From Candidatus Woesearchaeota archaeon CG11_big_fil_rev_8_21_14_0_20_43_8 (GTDB lineage: Archaea > Nanobdellota > Nanobdellia > Woesearchaeales > CG08-08-20-14): DNA of 38,443 nt. The first letter of the stretch is position 1, and each line of letters starts with the position of its first letter. The notes under the pieces were generated by a model that saw only the letters and a program-made list of their open reading frames with translations, was not told the DNA's origin and did not search any database. This document shows positions 15,975 through 24,937 of this stretch, in pieces. The stretch is from the NCBI GenBank assembly GCA_002762705.1, contig PCVE01000124.1:1-38443 (forward strand), read 5' to 3'. A program made the position numbers and the translations under genes.

Positions 15975-17063
15975 ATGAAAAAAATAAAGATTTCAAAAAC
16001 AAAACACAGTTCATGGAAATGCGGGAAGCTTGCAAAAGGTTGCCGACTATGCGTGAAGGGACAAAAACTTGTGCTTTATGTCACAGGCATATGTGGGAAG
16101 AATTGTTATTTCTGCCCTCTTAGCGAGAAAAGAAAAAACAAAGATCTCACGTGGGCAAATGAGATGCTTGTGAAGAAAAAATCCGACGCCATCACAGAAG
16201 CGAGACTATGCGATGCCAAAGGCGCAGGTATAACCGGAGGAGATCCATTGCTTCGCCTGAAGAGGACTGTCAGCTACATAAAGACATTGAAAAAAACATT
16301 TGGAGATGATTTTCATATACATCTATACACACCATTAGAAAATGTCACTGAAAAAAATCTGAAGATACTTCATAAAGCTGGATTAGACGAGATAAGATTC
16401 CATCCTGAATTAAGAGACCAAAGGCTCTGGGACAAGATAAAGATCGCAGGAAAATTATCCTGGGATGTCGGTGTCGAGATCCCAGTTATCCCTGGTGATG
16501 AGAAAGAGATCAAGAATCTGATAAAGACTATATCGACTGAGATAGATTTCATAAATCTAAATGAGCTCGAGATCTCTGATACTAATCGGGATGCGTTCAG
16601 GAAAAAAGGATTCATCCAGAAAAACAAAGTATCATATGGTGTGAAAGGGAGCGAACAGCTCGCGAAGAGAATCCTGCGCTATTGTTCACAGATAGGTCTT
16701 TCTGCGCATTATTGCACAACGACATTGAAAGATAAGGAACAGCTTGGAAGCAGGCTGAAACGACGTGCCAAATCAATCGCATGTGGATATGATATCATCA
16801 CTGATGAAGGCCTTTTGTATCGAGGCGCGATCGAATCATCATCTGATGATCTTATTTCGCTGAGAAAAAGGCTCATGAGAAGATATGACATCCCAAAATA
16901 TCTTATCGGGACAGACAGAGAACAACGACGTCTGCTGATCGCTTCATGGATACTGATCGAGATCGCAGACGATGTACATTCTAAATACCATGAATTGATC
17001 TTATCACTTGTTGAAGAATACCCGACATGCGACCTTCTGAAGACTGATGTGCGATACATCTGA
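15975..17063 (+). CDS. COG2108-type radical SAM protein
   Basis: A 362-aa archaeal radical SAM protein related to pyruvate formate-lyase activating enzymes (COG2108 type; substrate unknown). An N-terminal Cys-rich stretch (CGKLAKGCRLC) precedes the cluster motif CGKNCYFC, a CxxxCxxC that binds the SAM-cleaving 4Fe-4S centre. GITGGDPLL matches the SAM-binding GGE-like motif. The remaining barrel and a helical C-terminal part follow. I use the ATG at 15975, three bases after a TTG in the same frame. AT-rich sequence upstream gives a leaderless-type promoter. It ends in a small GATACAT/ATGTATC inverted repeat around its stop and has no obvious operon partner. Confidence 0.82.
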   Translation: MKKIKISKTKHSSWKCGKLAKGCRLCVKGQKLVLYVTGICGKNCYFCPLSEKRKNKDLTWANEMLVKKKSDAITEARLCDAKGAGITGGDPLLRLKRTVSYIKTLKKTFGDDFHIHLYTPLENVTEKNLKILHKAGLDEIRFHPELRDQRLWDKIKIAGKLSWDVGVEIPVIPGDEKEIKNLIKTISTEIDFINLNELEISDTNRDAFRKKGFIQKNKVSYGVKGSEQLAKRILRYCSQIGLSAHYCTTTLKDKEQLGSRLKRRAKSIACGYDIITDEGLLYRGAIESSSDDLISLRKRLMRRYDIPKYLIGTDREQRRLLIASWILIEIADDVHSKYHELILSLVEEYPTCDLLKTDVRYI

Positions 17064-17079
17064 TGTATCAATGGAGGTA

Positions 17080-17176
17080 GAAAGAAGAAGGCGTGTTAGA
17101 ACTAAAATTGTTGGGGGATTTTAGATCTGACTGATCAACATACGTGGTATGAAACCACCTATTGCCTTCTTCTTCC
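17080..17176 (-). ncRNA. candidate structured RNA (three-helix, about 97 nt)
   Basis: The ends form a 13-bp helix with one G-U pair: 17164-17176 (GGAAGAAGAAGGC on the minus strand) against 17080-17092. Inside are two more hairpins: GTGGT/ACCAC at 17144-17158 and a 7-bp CTAAAAT/ATTTTAG with a C-rich loop at 17102-17124. A minus-strand TATA-like AAAAAATAAATC at 17191-17204 would place the 5' end at about 17172-17176, right where the closing helix begins. No Rfam family is recognised. It could also be the 3' UTR or terminator of the small AbrB-like gene, or a short element with terminal inverted repeats. Confidence 0.4.
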
Positions 17177-17210
17177 CGACCCCTCCTGAAAGATTTATTT
17201 TTTATGAACA

Positions 17211-17357
17211 TCATTTCTTCCTTGGTAGAATAACTATCACATTTTGTCCAAGCCATCTTCTTGGTACCCATACAGCACCGCCATTTCCAGAAGCTTTCAC
17301 ATCTTTTCTGATTATCTCTTTTACTTCAAGTTCTTTCAATATTGTCTTGGAGCCCAT
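17211..17357 (-). CDS. AbrB/DUF2080-like small DNA-binding protein
   Basis: A 48-aa protein with a beta-rich core (VKASGNGGAVWVPRRWLGQ, then VIVILPRKK) of the swapped-hairpin AbrB type as seen in DUF2080, a family often found beside archaeal transposons. It would bind DNA as a dimer. The open frame extends to 17408, but the minus-strand TATA at 17415-17422 places the transcript start near 17393, so the ATG at 17357 is more likely. A 21-bp palindrome overlaps that start site, suggesting autoregulation. No transposase is present in the window. It is divergent from glyA. Confidence 0.65.
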   Translation of the reverse strand: MGSKTILKELEVKEIIRKDVKASGNGGAVWVPRRWLGQNVIVILPRKK

Positions 17358-17386
17358 TTTTATAAGTGATATTCTTTCCGACGAGT

Positions 17387-17407
17387 TGTCTATACATTGT
17401 ATAGACA
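17387..17407. promoter_or_regulatory. 21-bp palindromic operator candidate
   Basis: TGTCTATACA-T-TGTATAGACA is a perfect palindrome with 10-bp arms and one central base. It spans about -14 to +6 relative to the predicted start site of the AbrB-like gene, and lies about 38 bp upstream of the glyA TATA box. Position and symmetry fit a binding site for a dimeric repressor. Confidence 0.6.
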
Positions 17408-17444
17408 TAACTTGTATTTAAAACTTTCCTATTCTACCAGCACA

Positions 17445-17453
17445 ATATTTATA
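17445..17453 (+). promoter_or_regulatory. TATA box of the glyA operon
   Basis: ATATTTATA lies so that transcription should start near 17474, after an in-frame ATG at 17468. AGAGGTG at 17479-17485 then points to the ATG at 17492 as the start of glyA. Confidence 0.6.
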
Positions 17454-17491
17454 AGCCAGAGAATCCAATGAAAATCAAAGAGGTGCAAATG

Positions 17492-18736
17492 ATGTCCCTT
17501 GGAAAAACAGATGAAGAGATCGCATGTGCAATCAATGATGAAATCGCACGCCAGAATAATCAGATAGAACTAATTGCATCTGAGAACTTTGTCTCAAAGG
17601 CAGTGCTTGAGGCCCAAGGATCTGTGATGACGAACAAATATGCAGAAGGATATCCCAATAAGAGATATTATGGTGGCTGCAAGTATGTTGATATCGCAGA
17701 GAATCTTGCACGTGACAGGGCAAAGAAACTTTTCTCATGCGATCATGTCAATGTCCAGCCACATTCAGGAAGCCAAGCGAATATGGGGGTATATTTCTCT
17801 ACTTTGAAACCGGGTGACACAATCCTCGGTCTGAGCCTCACCTGCGGCGGACATCTCACACACGGACATCCTGTCAATTTCTCCGGGAGATTCTTCAATG
17901 TCGTACAATACGGAGTCAACAAAGAGACAGAGATGATAGACTTCGATGAGGTCAGGAAACTTGCCCTTGAACACAAACCAAAGCTGATCATAACGGGAGC
18001 TTCTGCTTATCCAAGGACGATCGACTTCAAGCAGTTCAGAGAGATCTGTGATGAAATCGGCGCAAAATTGATGGTAGATATCGCACATATCGCGGGACTT
18101 GTTGCGACTGGATTACATCCAAGCCCCATCCCATTCTCTGAATATGTGACGACTACGACACATAAGACATTGCGTGGTCCAAGAGGCGGGATGATATTAT
18201 GCAAAGAAGAATTCGCAAAGGACATAGATAAGACGATCTTTCCCGGTATCCAGGGTGGGCCACTCATGCATGTGATCGCCGCGAAAGCTGTCGCTTTTGG
18301 CGAAGCGTTGAGACCGAAGTTCAAAGAATATCAAAGACAGATAATCAAAAATGCCGCAGCACTTGCTGATGGTCTCATGGATCAAGGATTCAGACTGGTA
18401 AGCGGAGGTACGGACAACCATCTGATGCTCGTGGATCTTAGGAACAAGAACATCACTGGAAAAGAAGCAGAGGCCTCGCTTGAAGAAGTCAATATAACCG
18501 TTAACAAAAACACCATCCCATTCGATCCAGCGAGCCCGTTTATCACAAGCGGCATCAGGATCGGAACCCCTGCCATGACCACAAGAGGCTTTTTGGAAGA
18601 TGAGATGAGACAGATCGCTATCTGGATATCAAAGGTTATCGAAAGACCAAAAGATGATGCCTTGAAACAGAAAGTGAAAGAAGAGATCATGGATCTCTGC
18701 CAGAGATTCCCATTGTATCAGGATATCAGGCATTAA
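17492..18736 (+). CDS. glyA: serine hydroxymethyltransferase
   Basis: PLP enzyme that interconverts serine and glycine while moving a one-carbon unit to or from a pterin. The 414-aa length is normal. Visible hallmarks are ELIASENF and the YPNKRYYGG region near the N-terminus, GGHLTHG, VDIAHIAG, and TTTHKTLRGPRGG with the PLP lysine near residue 223. The start at 17492 (17489 also possible) follows AGAGGTG; an ATG at 17468 would precede the predicted transcript start. It heads a run of four same-strand genes; deoC begins 10 bp after its stop. Whether the one-carbon carrier is folate or methanopterin cannot be read here. Confidence 0.96.
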   Translation: MSLGKTDEEIACAINDEIARQNNQIELIASENFVSKAVLEAQGSVMTNKYAEGYPNKRYYGGCKYVDIAENLARDRAKKLFSCDHVNVQPHSGSQANMGVYFSTLKPGDTILGLSLTCGGHLTHGHPVNFSGRFFNVVQYGVNKETEMIDFDEVRKLALEHKPKLIITGASAYPRTIDFKQFREICDEIGAKLMVDIAHIAGLVATGLHPSPIPFSEYVTTTTHKTLRGPRGGMILCKEEFAKDIDKTIFPGIQGGPLMHVIAAKAVAFGEALRPKFKEYQRQIIKNAAALADGLMDQGFRLVSGGTDNHLMLVDLRNKNITGKEAEASLEEVNITVNKNTIPFDPASPFITSGIRIGTPAMTTRGFLEDEMRQIAIWISKVIERPKDDALKQKVKEEIMDLCQRFPLYQDIRH

Positions 18737-18746
18737 GGTGAGATCT

Positions 18747-19487
18747 ATGTTAAGAAATATGTCAAAAAAGATTCCTGGAAGGATCAGAAAAGAAGACATC
18801 GCTGGCATGATAGACCATACTATTCTTGGACCGACTGCCACAAAGGCAAACATAAAGAAGATCTGTGAAGAAGCTAAAAGATTCAATTTCTGTTCAGTCT
18901 GCGTGAACCCAGCCCATGTAAAATTTGTCAAGAATGAACTTGCAGGCACGAATATAAAAGTGTGCACTGTTATCGGCTTCCCCCTTGGCGCAACCACTCC
19001 TAAAGAAAAAGCAGAAGATACAAAACTAGCCATACAAGATGGCGCTGATGAAATAGACATGGTCATGAATATAGGAGCTATGATAGAAGGAGACTATGAT
19101 ACAATCAGAAAAGAGGTCTCAGCAGTGGTCAAAGCGGGGCACGGAAGGATCGTGAAAGTCATACTTGAGACCGCGTACTTGAATGATGGACAGAAAAGGG
19201 TCGCGTGCAGGATCGCAAAAGAATGCAAAGCATCATTTGTCAAGACATCTACTGGATTTGGTCCGCATGGGGCGACTGTCCATGACATAAAGCTTATGCG
19301 GGACATTGTCGGAATGAAATTAGGAGTCAAGGCATCTGGAGGGATACACACCTTAAAAAATGCGCGGAAGATGATACGAGCTGGCGCAGACAGGATCGGT
19401 GCGAGCTCTCTTGTCAAAGAGTTCTATGGTATTTCTATACAAGATCAGACCTTACAGAAAAATATACTCAAACGTAAAGTATATTAA
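18747..19487 (+). CDS. deoC: deoxyribose-phosphate aldolase
   Basis: Class I aldolase splitting 2-deoxyribose 5-phosphate into glyceraldehyde 3-phosphate and acetaldehyde, the last step in using deoxynucleosides as carbon. The 246-aa TIM barrel shows the family signatures IDHTIL, CVNPAHV, GFPLGA and DEIDMVMNIG. The Schiff-base Lys is in VKTSTGFGPHGAT (about residue 165), and the second essential Lys in KASGG (about 194). The start is ATG 18747, five bases after GGTGA that itself overlaps the glyA stop; a GTG at 18738 is in frame but is part of the Shine-Dalgarno. It is co-transcribed with glyA. Confidence 0.95.
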   Translation: MLRNMSKKIPGRIRKEDIAGMIDHTILGPTATKANIKKICEEAKRFNFCSVCVNPAHVKFVKNELAGTNIKVCTVIGFPLGATTPKEKAEDTKLAIQDGADEIDMVMNIGAMIEGDYDTIRKEVSAVVKAGHGRIVKVILETAYLNDGQKRVACRIAKECKASFVKTSTGFGPHGATVHDIKLMRDIVGMKLGVKASGGIHTLKNARKMIRAGADRIGASSLVKEFYGISIQDQTLQKNILKRKVY

Positions 19488-19528
19488 TCCTGCACAACAG
19501 CCATATATCCACAGAGAGAGGTTGTGCT

Positions 19529-20185
19529 ATGCCAAAAAAAGATGAGAATATTTTAGTGATATGTGCGCATTCTGATGATCAGATATTCGGAGTAGGCGGA
19601 ACAATCGCAAGATATTCTGATGAGGGCAAAAATGTGAACACAGTCATCTTTTCATATGGAGAGAGCACACACCCTTGGCTGAAACGAAAAGTGAGTGTCG
19701 AGATGAGAGTGAAAGAATCCATCGAAGCCGACAAAGTCGTCGGAGGACATGGAGTGATATTCTTCGGATTGAAAGAAGGAAGATTCAAAGAAGAAGGAAA
19801 GAAAAAAAGGATCAAAGAGAAGCTCATCCGATTGATAGATGAAAAAAAGCCGACAAAGATATTCACTCATAGTGAGACCGACCCGCACCCAGATCACAAA
19901 GCGGTCTATGCGACCGTCCTATCAGCTGTGAAAAAAACAAATAAGGTCCCGGACATATATACATTCGAGGTATGGACTCCTGTCAAGATCAAAAACAGAA
20001 AAAGGCCGAAATTAGTGGTCGATATCACAAAGACATTCAGGATAAAGCTTGCCGCATTGAGATGTTTCAGAAGCCAGTGGCTGACTATGTTCACATTGCT
20101 CTGGTCTGTATATGTTAGAGCATTGAAAGAAGGCATAATGAATGGACATCTGCTCGCAGAGACATTCCATAAGGTGAAGACTTGA
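19529..20185 (+). CDS. PIG-L/LmbE family deacetylase
   Basis: Zinc-dependent N-deacetylase of the PIG-L/LmbE family, which removes acetyl from GlcNAc-type sugars attached to lipids, inositol or malate. The 218-aa protein has the metal motif AHSDDQ (His14, Asp16, Asp17) and the second HPDH (His120, His123). The ATG at 19529 is preceded by GAGAGG. Its stop overlaps the start of the next gene, a GT4 glycosyltransferase (TGATG), so the two should be translationally coupled. Such pairs occur in GlcNAc-PI (PIG-A/PIG-L), mycothiol (MshA/MshB) and bacillithiol (BshA/BshB) pathways; which, if any, applies is unknown. Confidence 0.88.
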   Translation: MPKKDENILVICAHSDDQIFGVGGTIARYSDEGKNVNTVIFSYGESTHPWLKRKVSVEMRVKESIEADKVVGGHGVIFFGLKEGRFKEEGKKKRIKEKLIRLIDEKKPTKIFTHSETDPHPDHKAVYATVLSAVKKTNKVPDIYTFEVWTPVKIKNRKRPKLVVDITKTFRIKLAALRCFRSQWLTMFTLLWSVYVRALKEGIMNGHLLAETFHKVKT

Positions 20186-21351
20186 TGGCGACCGAAGAGA
20201 GATTGAAATTGCTGATAGCGACTGATTGCTTTCCACCAAGGAAAGATGGCATCGCAAGGTTCCTTGAAGAAATACTTCCATTTATGAAGAAAGATTTCGA
20301 TATCACTGTGATCGCGCCGGAATACGTAGGGACTATGAAAAGAGATTTTTCAAAAGAACTTGATCTCATAAGATTTCCACTGAGTGATAAAAAATATGGA
20401 GACTATCAGCCGGCAAAGACAGATTATTCAAGGATCAAGGATGCAGTCTCGAAGACAGACATAATATGGTCCCAGACACTTGGCCCAATCGGAGCACGTA
20501 CTATCTGGGCCGCTGGCCATTACAGAAAACCAGTCGTCGCTTACATACATTCTATGGAGAATGAGCTTGTGACACGAAGCGTCGCTTTGCGTGGCATTGT
20601 CAGTAATATGATCGATAGGATCGCAAAAAGCTTCATGCGTTTCTTTTATAATCGATGTTATCTTCTCATGGTGCCGTTCAAAGACGCATCAGACAAACTT
20701 GATGGTTTAGGTATCAAGACCGACAAAGCGATTGTCCATATGGCTGTGAATGAGGATCAATTCAAGCCAAGCGATGACAAAGACACATCAAAAGCAAAGA
20801 TAGGCATACCAAAGAACAGATTTGTCATCGGTTATGTCGGCAGGATCGCGAAAGAGAAGGATCTTGAGACCCTTTACCGAGCTTTCACACATATCAAAGA
20901 GAGACGAAAAGATCTTTTCCTGCTCATCGTAGGTGATGGACCTGCTGAGCAGAAGATGATGTTCAAAGGAGATGATGTCAGGATAACAGGATCTATCGAT
21001 AATGTCATACCCTGCTTGCAGGCGATGGATGTATTTGTGCTGCCATCCCTGACTGAGACTAGTTCGTTGTCTACCATGGAAGCCATGTCAACAAGCATCC
21101 CGGTGATTGTCACACCTGTCGGATTCATGAAGACGTATGTCGAGAATGGATATAATGGATTTATCATACCAAAGAGAGGGATTGAAGATCTTGCGAACAA
21201 GATAGAAGAGCTCATGGACGACAGCGTACTTAGGACGCGCATAGGGAAGAACGCAAGGAAGACAATCAACAAGACATATGTTTGGAATAAGACTTCAAAA
21301 GAGATAATCCGACTGCTAAAAAAGATACGACGGGAGACTTCCGAGAATTAG
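20185..21351 (+). CDS. GT4-family glycosyltransferase
   Basis: A 388-aa GT-B fold glycosyltransferase of family 4, using a nucleotide sugar donor. The N-terminal acceptor half begins LLIATDCFPPRKDGIARF, where Gly-Ile after the Arg-Lys-Asp replaces the usual GG-x loop. The C-terminal donor half has GYVGRIAKEKDLETL and the retaining-enzyme E-x7-E motif in TETSSLSTMEAM, followed by PVIVT. The ATG at 20185 overlaps the PIG-L stop, with AAGGTGA upstream; a TTG at 20182 is in frame. Coupling to the deacetylase suggests transfer of GlcNAc that is then deacetylated. It overlaps the 3' end of smc by 4 bp. Confidence 0.88.
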   Translation: MATEERLKLLIATDCFPPRKDGIARFLEEILPFMKKDFDITVIAPEYVGTMKRDFSKELDLIRFPLSDKKYGDYQPAKTDYSRIKDAVSKTDIIWSQTLGPIGARTIWAAGHYRKPVVAYIHSMENELVTRSVALRGIVSNMIDRIAKSFMRFFYNRCYLLMVPFKDASDKLDGLGIKTDKAIVHMAVNEDQFKPSDDKDTSKAKIGIPKNRFVIGYVGRIAKEKDLETLYRAFTHIKERRKDLFLLIVGDGPAEQKMMFKGDDVRITGSIDNVIPCLQAMDVFVLPSLTETSSLSTMEAMSTSIPVIVTPVGFMKTYVENGYNGFIIPKRGIEDLANKIEELMDDSVLRTRIGKNARKTINKTYVWNKTSKEIIRLLKKIRRETSEN

Positions 21352-24300
21352 ATCTTAAGGCTGACCATATTAGTCATACCATGCTCATTCATGCTTGCAC
21401 CATATAAGGTATCAGCTTCAGATATAAGAGCATCATTGTGGGATATGACAATATATTGAGCCTGGTCACAGTATTTGGCAATCAATTTGGCGAGATGTTC
21501 TGAATTGTGTTTGTCAAGCGCAGCATCCACTTCATCCAGGATATAGAAGGATGCTGGTTCATGTTCTTGGATAGCGAATATCAACGCAAGAGCAGTAAGC
21601 GTCTTCTCGCCGCCAGAGAGACTGCGTATATCAAGGAACCTGGTACCTGTCAATCGCACTTTTATCATGACTCCACCATCAAGAGGCTCCTCTGGATTCT
21701 CAAGAACGAGCTGGACATCACCTTTCTTGTTCAGCTGACCGAATATCGCCTTGAAATTTTCATGGAGCACTTCAAAAGTCTTCATGAACAATTCTTTCTT
21801 CTTGGAATCGATCTCGTTCATCAATGCGATCACGTCTCCACGTTCGACGCTAAGCTTCTCTTTTTTCTCTATAAGTTCATTATATTCTTTCTCGACCGCA
21901 TCATATATCTCTATCGCCTTTAGATTTATGCTTCCAAGATCAGCGATCATCCGATCGAATTGGTTGATCTCTCGCTTAAGGCGCTCTTCTCCTTTCTCAA
22001 GATCAAGCTCGACACCTTCATATTCAGCAAATTCCCGGCTTAATGCAGTGAGTTCTGTCTCAAGCACGACTTTCTCAGAATTTATCTTACCGCTCTTGTG
22101 TTCAAGCGATCTCAGTTTCTCATATAATGAATCGATATTGTTCTGCAGATCATTTATCTCAGAATTTAGCTTATCCCTTCGCTTGTAATGTTCGCCGAAT
22201 TCTTTATAGAACTTCTTCTGTTTCTCAGTGGATTCTTCAAGCTCTGCCCCGAGCTCTTTCAATCTCGCGAGAAGCTGGTTTTTCTGGTTCTCGAATGTCT
22301 CTTTGTCTTTCTTGAGCTGCGAGACTATCTTTTCTACTTTCTCTTTCTCTGGCAGGAAGATGGTCTTCAATTCTGTTTCTATACGCTTGAAATCAGAATC
22401 AAGGATGACTATGCCCTCTTTTAGCTGTTGGCGCTTGTCTTCAAATGCGGTCAATTCAGCTAGTGTCTCTGGCTTCTTGAGTTTAGTTATCTTGAAACGG
22501 ATCTCTTCTCTCTTGCCTTTATTGGATGCCAAGAAACGGTTGCATTCTATTATATCATCATTCATCGCATCTATCTTCTTGTCAAGCTCTTTGGTCTTCT
22601 CAGAAAGATCCTTCTTCAACTTCTTTGACACATCAAGGTCATCAGAATCCAGATGCATGCTCTTCTCAAGCTTTATTATGTCTCCTTCCAGATTCGCTTT
22701 GAATTCTCTCAATCTTATGATCTCTTCTTCAGATTCCTGTTTTTGGTTCTCGAGTTTCGACAGCAACGCCGCCGAATCAGAAGCGATCAATTCATAGTGA
22801 TCGATCTCTTTCGCCACTTCTTTCTCGACAAAACTAAATGACCTAGTCTTGTTTCTGAAGCCACCTTTCATGGCTCCTGATTCCTCAGCGAGATCGCCAT
22901 CGAGAGTCACCATCTTAGCTTTTCCAATCCCAATCCTTCGTGCAGTGTCCATGCTGTCCACGACGACAGCCCCGCCAAAGACATATGAGAAAACCTTCTT
23001 GAATCTTGAATCATAGCTGACAAGATCGACAGCAAGACCATGAGCTCCTGAAGATTTCGCGGCAGAGAACACAGAAGTATTGACTATTCTCTCTTTGATC
23101 TTGTTCAGTGGAAGGAATGTCGCGACACCACATCTCTTCTGCTTAAGAAAAGTGATGCACTTCGCTGCGACAGAATCATCTTCGACCACAATCGAGCTTA
23201 TCCTGTTCCCGGCGGCGATCTCGAGCGCTAGGGAATATTTCGAAGAGACTTTCCCAAGCTCAGCGATAGTGCCATATATGCCTTTGATCGTGCCTTTCTG
23301 TTCGATGATGGCTTTGATAGCTTCACCGCCGGCCATCTTCTCGACAATGCTGCTGCTTTTCGCCCTAAGTTTAGATAGCTCTTCATTCGCATGAAGAACC
23401 TTCTCACGGGCATTCTTTATCTGTGCTGCGTTCGATGAATCATCATTGAGCAATTTGCTAAGCTCAAGGGTGGCTTTCTTGAATTCGACCTTCTTCTGCT
23501 TCAATGACTCGATCTGGCCTTTGTTCTCTTTCTCTAGCTCAAGGACTTTCGCAATCTTCTCATCGATGACTTCCAGCTGGACATCTATCTTGTCTTTCTC
23601 ACGCATCCATTCCTGCTGGCTCTCTCTTAGAACTTGTATCTCTTTCTGTTTCTCTTCAGCCTCTTTCTCAAGCTCAGAGATCTCCAGTGAGAGCCCGGAT
23701 TCCTGATCGAACCCATATTTCTGCTTGAATTTTTCAAGCCTAGATTCAAGCTCTCCGAATAATTTTCTTTTCTCATCGATGCTCTTCTGTATATTCTTCT
23801 TATCATTCTCTGCTGAGTCTGTCTTTTCATTCAGGCTTATCATATCTTCAGAAAGCTGTTTATCCCTTTCATCTATCCTTTTGATTTCAGAATCAGAATT
23901 CTCCACCTTCTGCTTTGAAGTGGCGATCTCGATATCGAGCTCACGGATACGATTCTGAAGCTCATTCTGCTCGTGCGTGCCTTTCTCTTCAAGCTCTTTG
24001 TTTATAGCATCTATCTGCGATTTTTTCTCATTGACAGATTTCTTGTTATCGCTTATCTTAGATTCAACCTCATCGAAACCCTTCTGTTCGATAGCCAGTT
24101 TCTCATTTATCTCATTTAATGAAGCCTGTTTTCGATCAGTCTGTATCTTCAGGTATGATGCCTTGTTGATCTTGATCTGGCTCTCGAGTTTCTTGTATCT
24201 CAATGCTTGATTCCTATCTTTCTTTAGCTCTTTTAGAGAAGTGTCACGTTCGACAAGTATTATATCTGCTTCAGAAAGTTTCTTTTCCACCTTATCAAGC

Positions 24301-24851
24301 TCAGATATGGCTTTCTGTTTCTTTTCTTCATAGACAGAGATTCCAGCGACCTCTTCGATTATCTTCCTTCTTTCATCAGCAGACATCTCTACGAACCGTA
24401 TGATATCCCCTTGCAGAATTATGTTATAACCGTCAGGATTGATATTCACTAAATTCAGCATCTCGACAATCTCCTGCCTGGTCTTCTTCTCATCGTTTAT
24501 CCGATAGATGCTCTGGCCATTCTGTCTCACAGTCCTTGTGATCTTGACCTCAGGAATATCAAAAGGGAATATCTTATCTGAATTATCGAAGAATACAGAG
24601 ACTTCCGCGAGTTTTGCAGGGGTCTTTGTCTTGCCGCCATTATAGATCAGATTCGCGCTTTTTTCAGCCCTTAGAGATTTGCTTGAACTTTTACCAAGGA
24701 CAAAACAGATTGCGTCACCGACATTTGATTTCCCTGACCCATTTGGACCCAGGATACAGTTGAATCTATTGCCAAATAACATATCTGTCTTCTTTGCAAA
24801 CGACTTGAAGCCTTGCAGCGTCAATCTGCTTATTCTTGTCAATTCGATCAA
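21348..24851 (-). CDS. smc: chromosome segregation protein SMC
   Basis: SMC ATPase that forms the long-armed ring used to compact and segregate chromosomes. The 1167-aa protein has Walker A GPNGSGKSN at residues 35-43, a coiled coil at about 170-500 and a hinge domain at about 505-665. A second coiled coil follows to about 1000, then the ABC signature LSGGEKT near 1075 and Walker B YILDEVDAALD near 1102. No ATG exists near the expected N-terminus: the upstream frame has a stop, and the start is TTG at 24851 (or TTG 24842), with GAGG just upstream. A TATA box lies at 24908-24917. ScpA and ScpB partners are not adjacent. The 3' end overlaps the glycosyltransferase stop. Confidence 0.96.
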   Translation of the reverse strand: MIELTRISRLTLQGFKSFAKKTDMLFGNRFNCILGPNGSGKSNVGDAICFVLGKSSSKSLRAEKSANLIYNGGKTKTPAKLAEVSVFFDNSDKIFPFDIPEVKITRTVRQNGQSIYRINDEKKTRQEIVEMLNLVNINPDGYNIILQGDIIRFVEMSADERRKIIEEVAGISVYEEKKQKAISELDKVEKKLSEADIILVERDTSLKELKKDRNQALRYKKLESQIKINKASYLKIQTDRKQASLNEINEKLAIEQKGFDEVESKISDNKKSVNEKKSQIDAINKELEEKGTHEQNELQNRIRELDIEIATSKQKVENSDSEIKRIDERDKQLSEDMISLNEKTDSAENDKKNIQKSIDEKRKLFGELESRLEKFKQKYGFDQESGLSLEISELEKEAEEKQKEIQVLRESQQEWMREKDKIDVQLEVIDEKIAKVLELEKENKGQIESLKQKKVEFKKATLELSKLLNDDSSNAAQIKNAREKVLHANEELSKLRAKSSSIVEKMAGGEAIKAIIEQKGTIKGIYGTIAELGKVSSKYSLALEIAAGNRISSIVVEDDSVAAKCITFLKQKRCGVATFLPLNKIKERIVNTSVFSAAKSSGAHGLAVDLVSYDSRFKKVFSYVFGGAVVVDSMDTARRIGIGKAKMVTLDGDLAEESGAMKGGFRNKTRSFSFVEKEVAKEIDHYELIASDSAALLSKLENQKQESEEEIIRLREFKANLEGDIIKLEKSMHLDSDDLDVSKKLKKDLSEKTKELDKKIDAMNDDIIECNRFLASNKGKREEIRFKITKLKKPETLAELTAFEDKRQQLKEGIVILDSDFKRIETELKTIFLPEKEKVEKIVSQLKKDKETFENQKNQLLARLKELGAELEESTEKQKKFYKEFGEHYKRRDKLNSEINDLQNNIDSLYEKLRSLEHKSGKINSEKVVLETELTALSREFAEYEGVELDLEKGEERLKREINQFDRMIADLGSINLKAIEIYDAVEKEYNELIEKKEKLSVERGDVIALMNEIDSKKKELFMKTFEVLHENFKAIFGQLNKKGDVQLVLENPEEPLDGGVMIKVRLTGTRFLDIRSLSGGEKTLTALALIFAIQEHEPASFYILDEVDAALDKHNSEHLAKLIAKYCDQAQYIVISHNDALISEADTLYGASMNEHGMTNMVSLKI

Positions 24852-24907
24852 GCCCTCATCCTATCCAAAACGAACAAAAACCACTATTTCTATATCTCCT
24901 GTATTTA

Positions 24908-24917
24908 TTATATAAAG
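24908..24917 (-). promoter_or_regulatory. TATA box of smc
   Basis: CTTTATATAA on the minus strand gives a transcript start near 24887 and a leader of about 36 bases before the TTG start codon. Confidence 0.5.
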
Positions 24918-24937
24918 TTTACGGGGAAGAAAGACAA

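Noticed and set aside
17080..17176. Box C/D guide RNA or MITE
   Set aside because: CTGA-like bases occur, but no C box in the right place; no target-site duplication flanks the inverted repeat, so the transposon reading is only an alternative.
17068..17271. 67-aa minus-strand frame downstream of the AbrB-like gene
   Set aside because: It overlaps the AbrB-like gene in another frame, has no recognisable domain and covers the structured RNA candidate.
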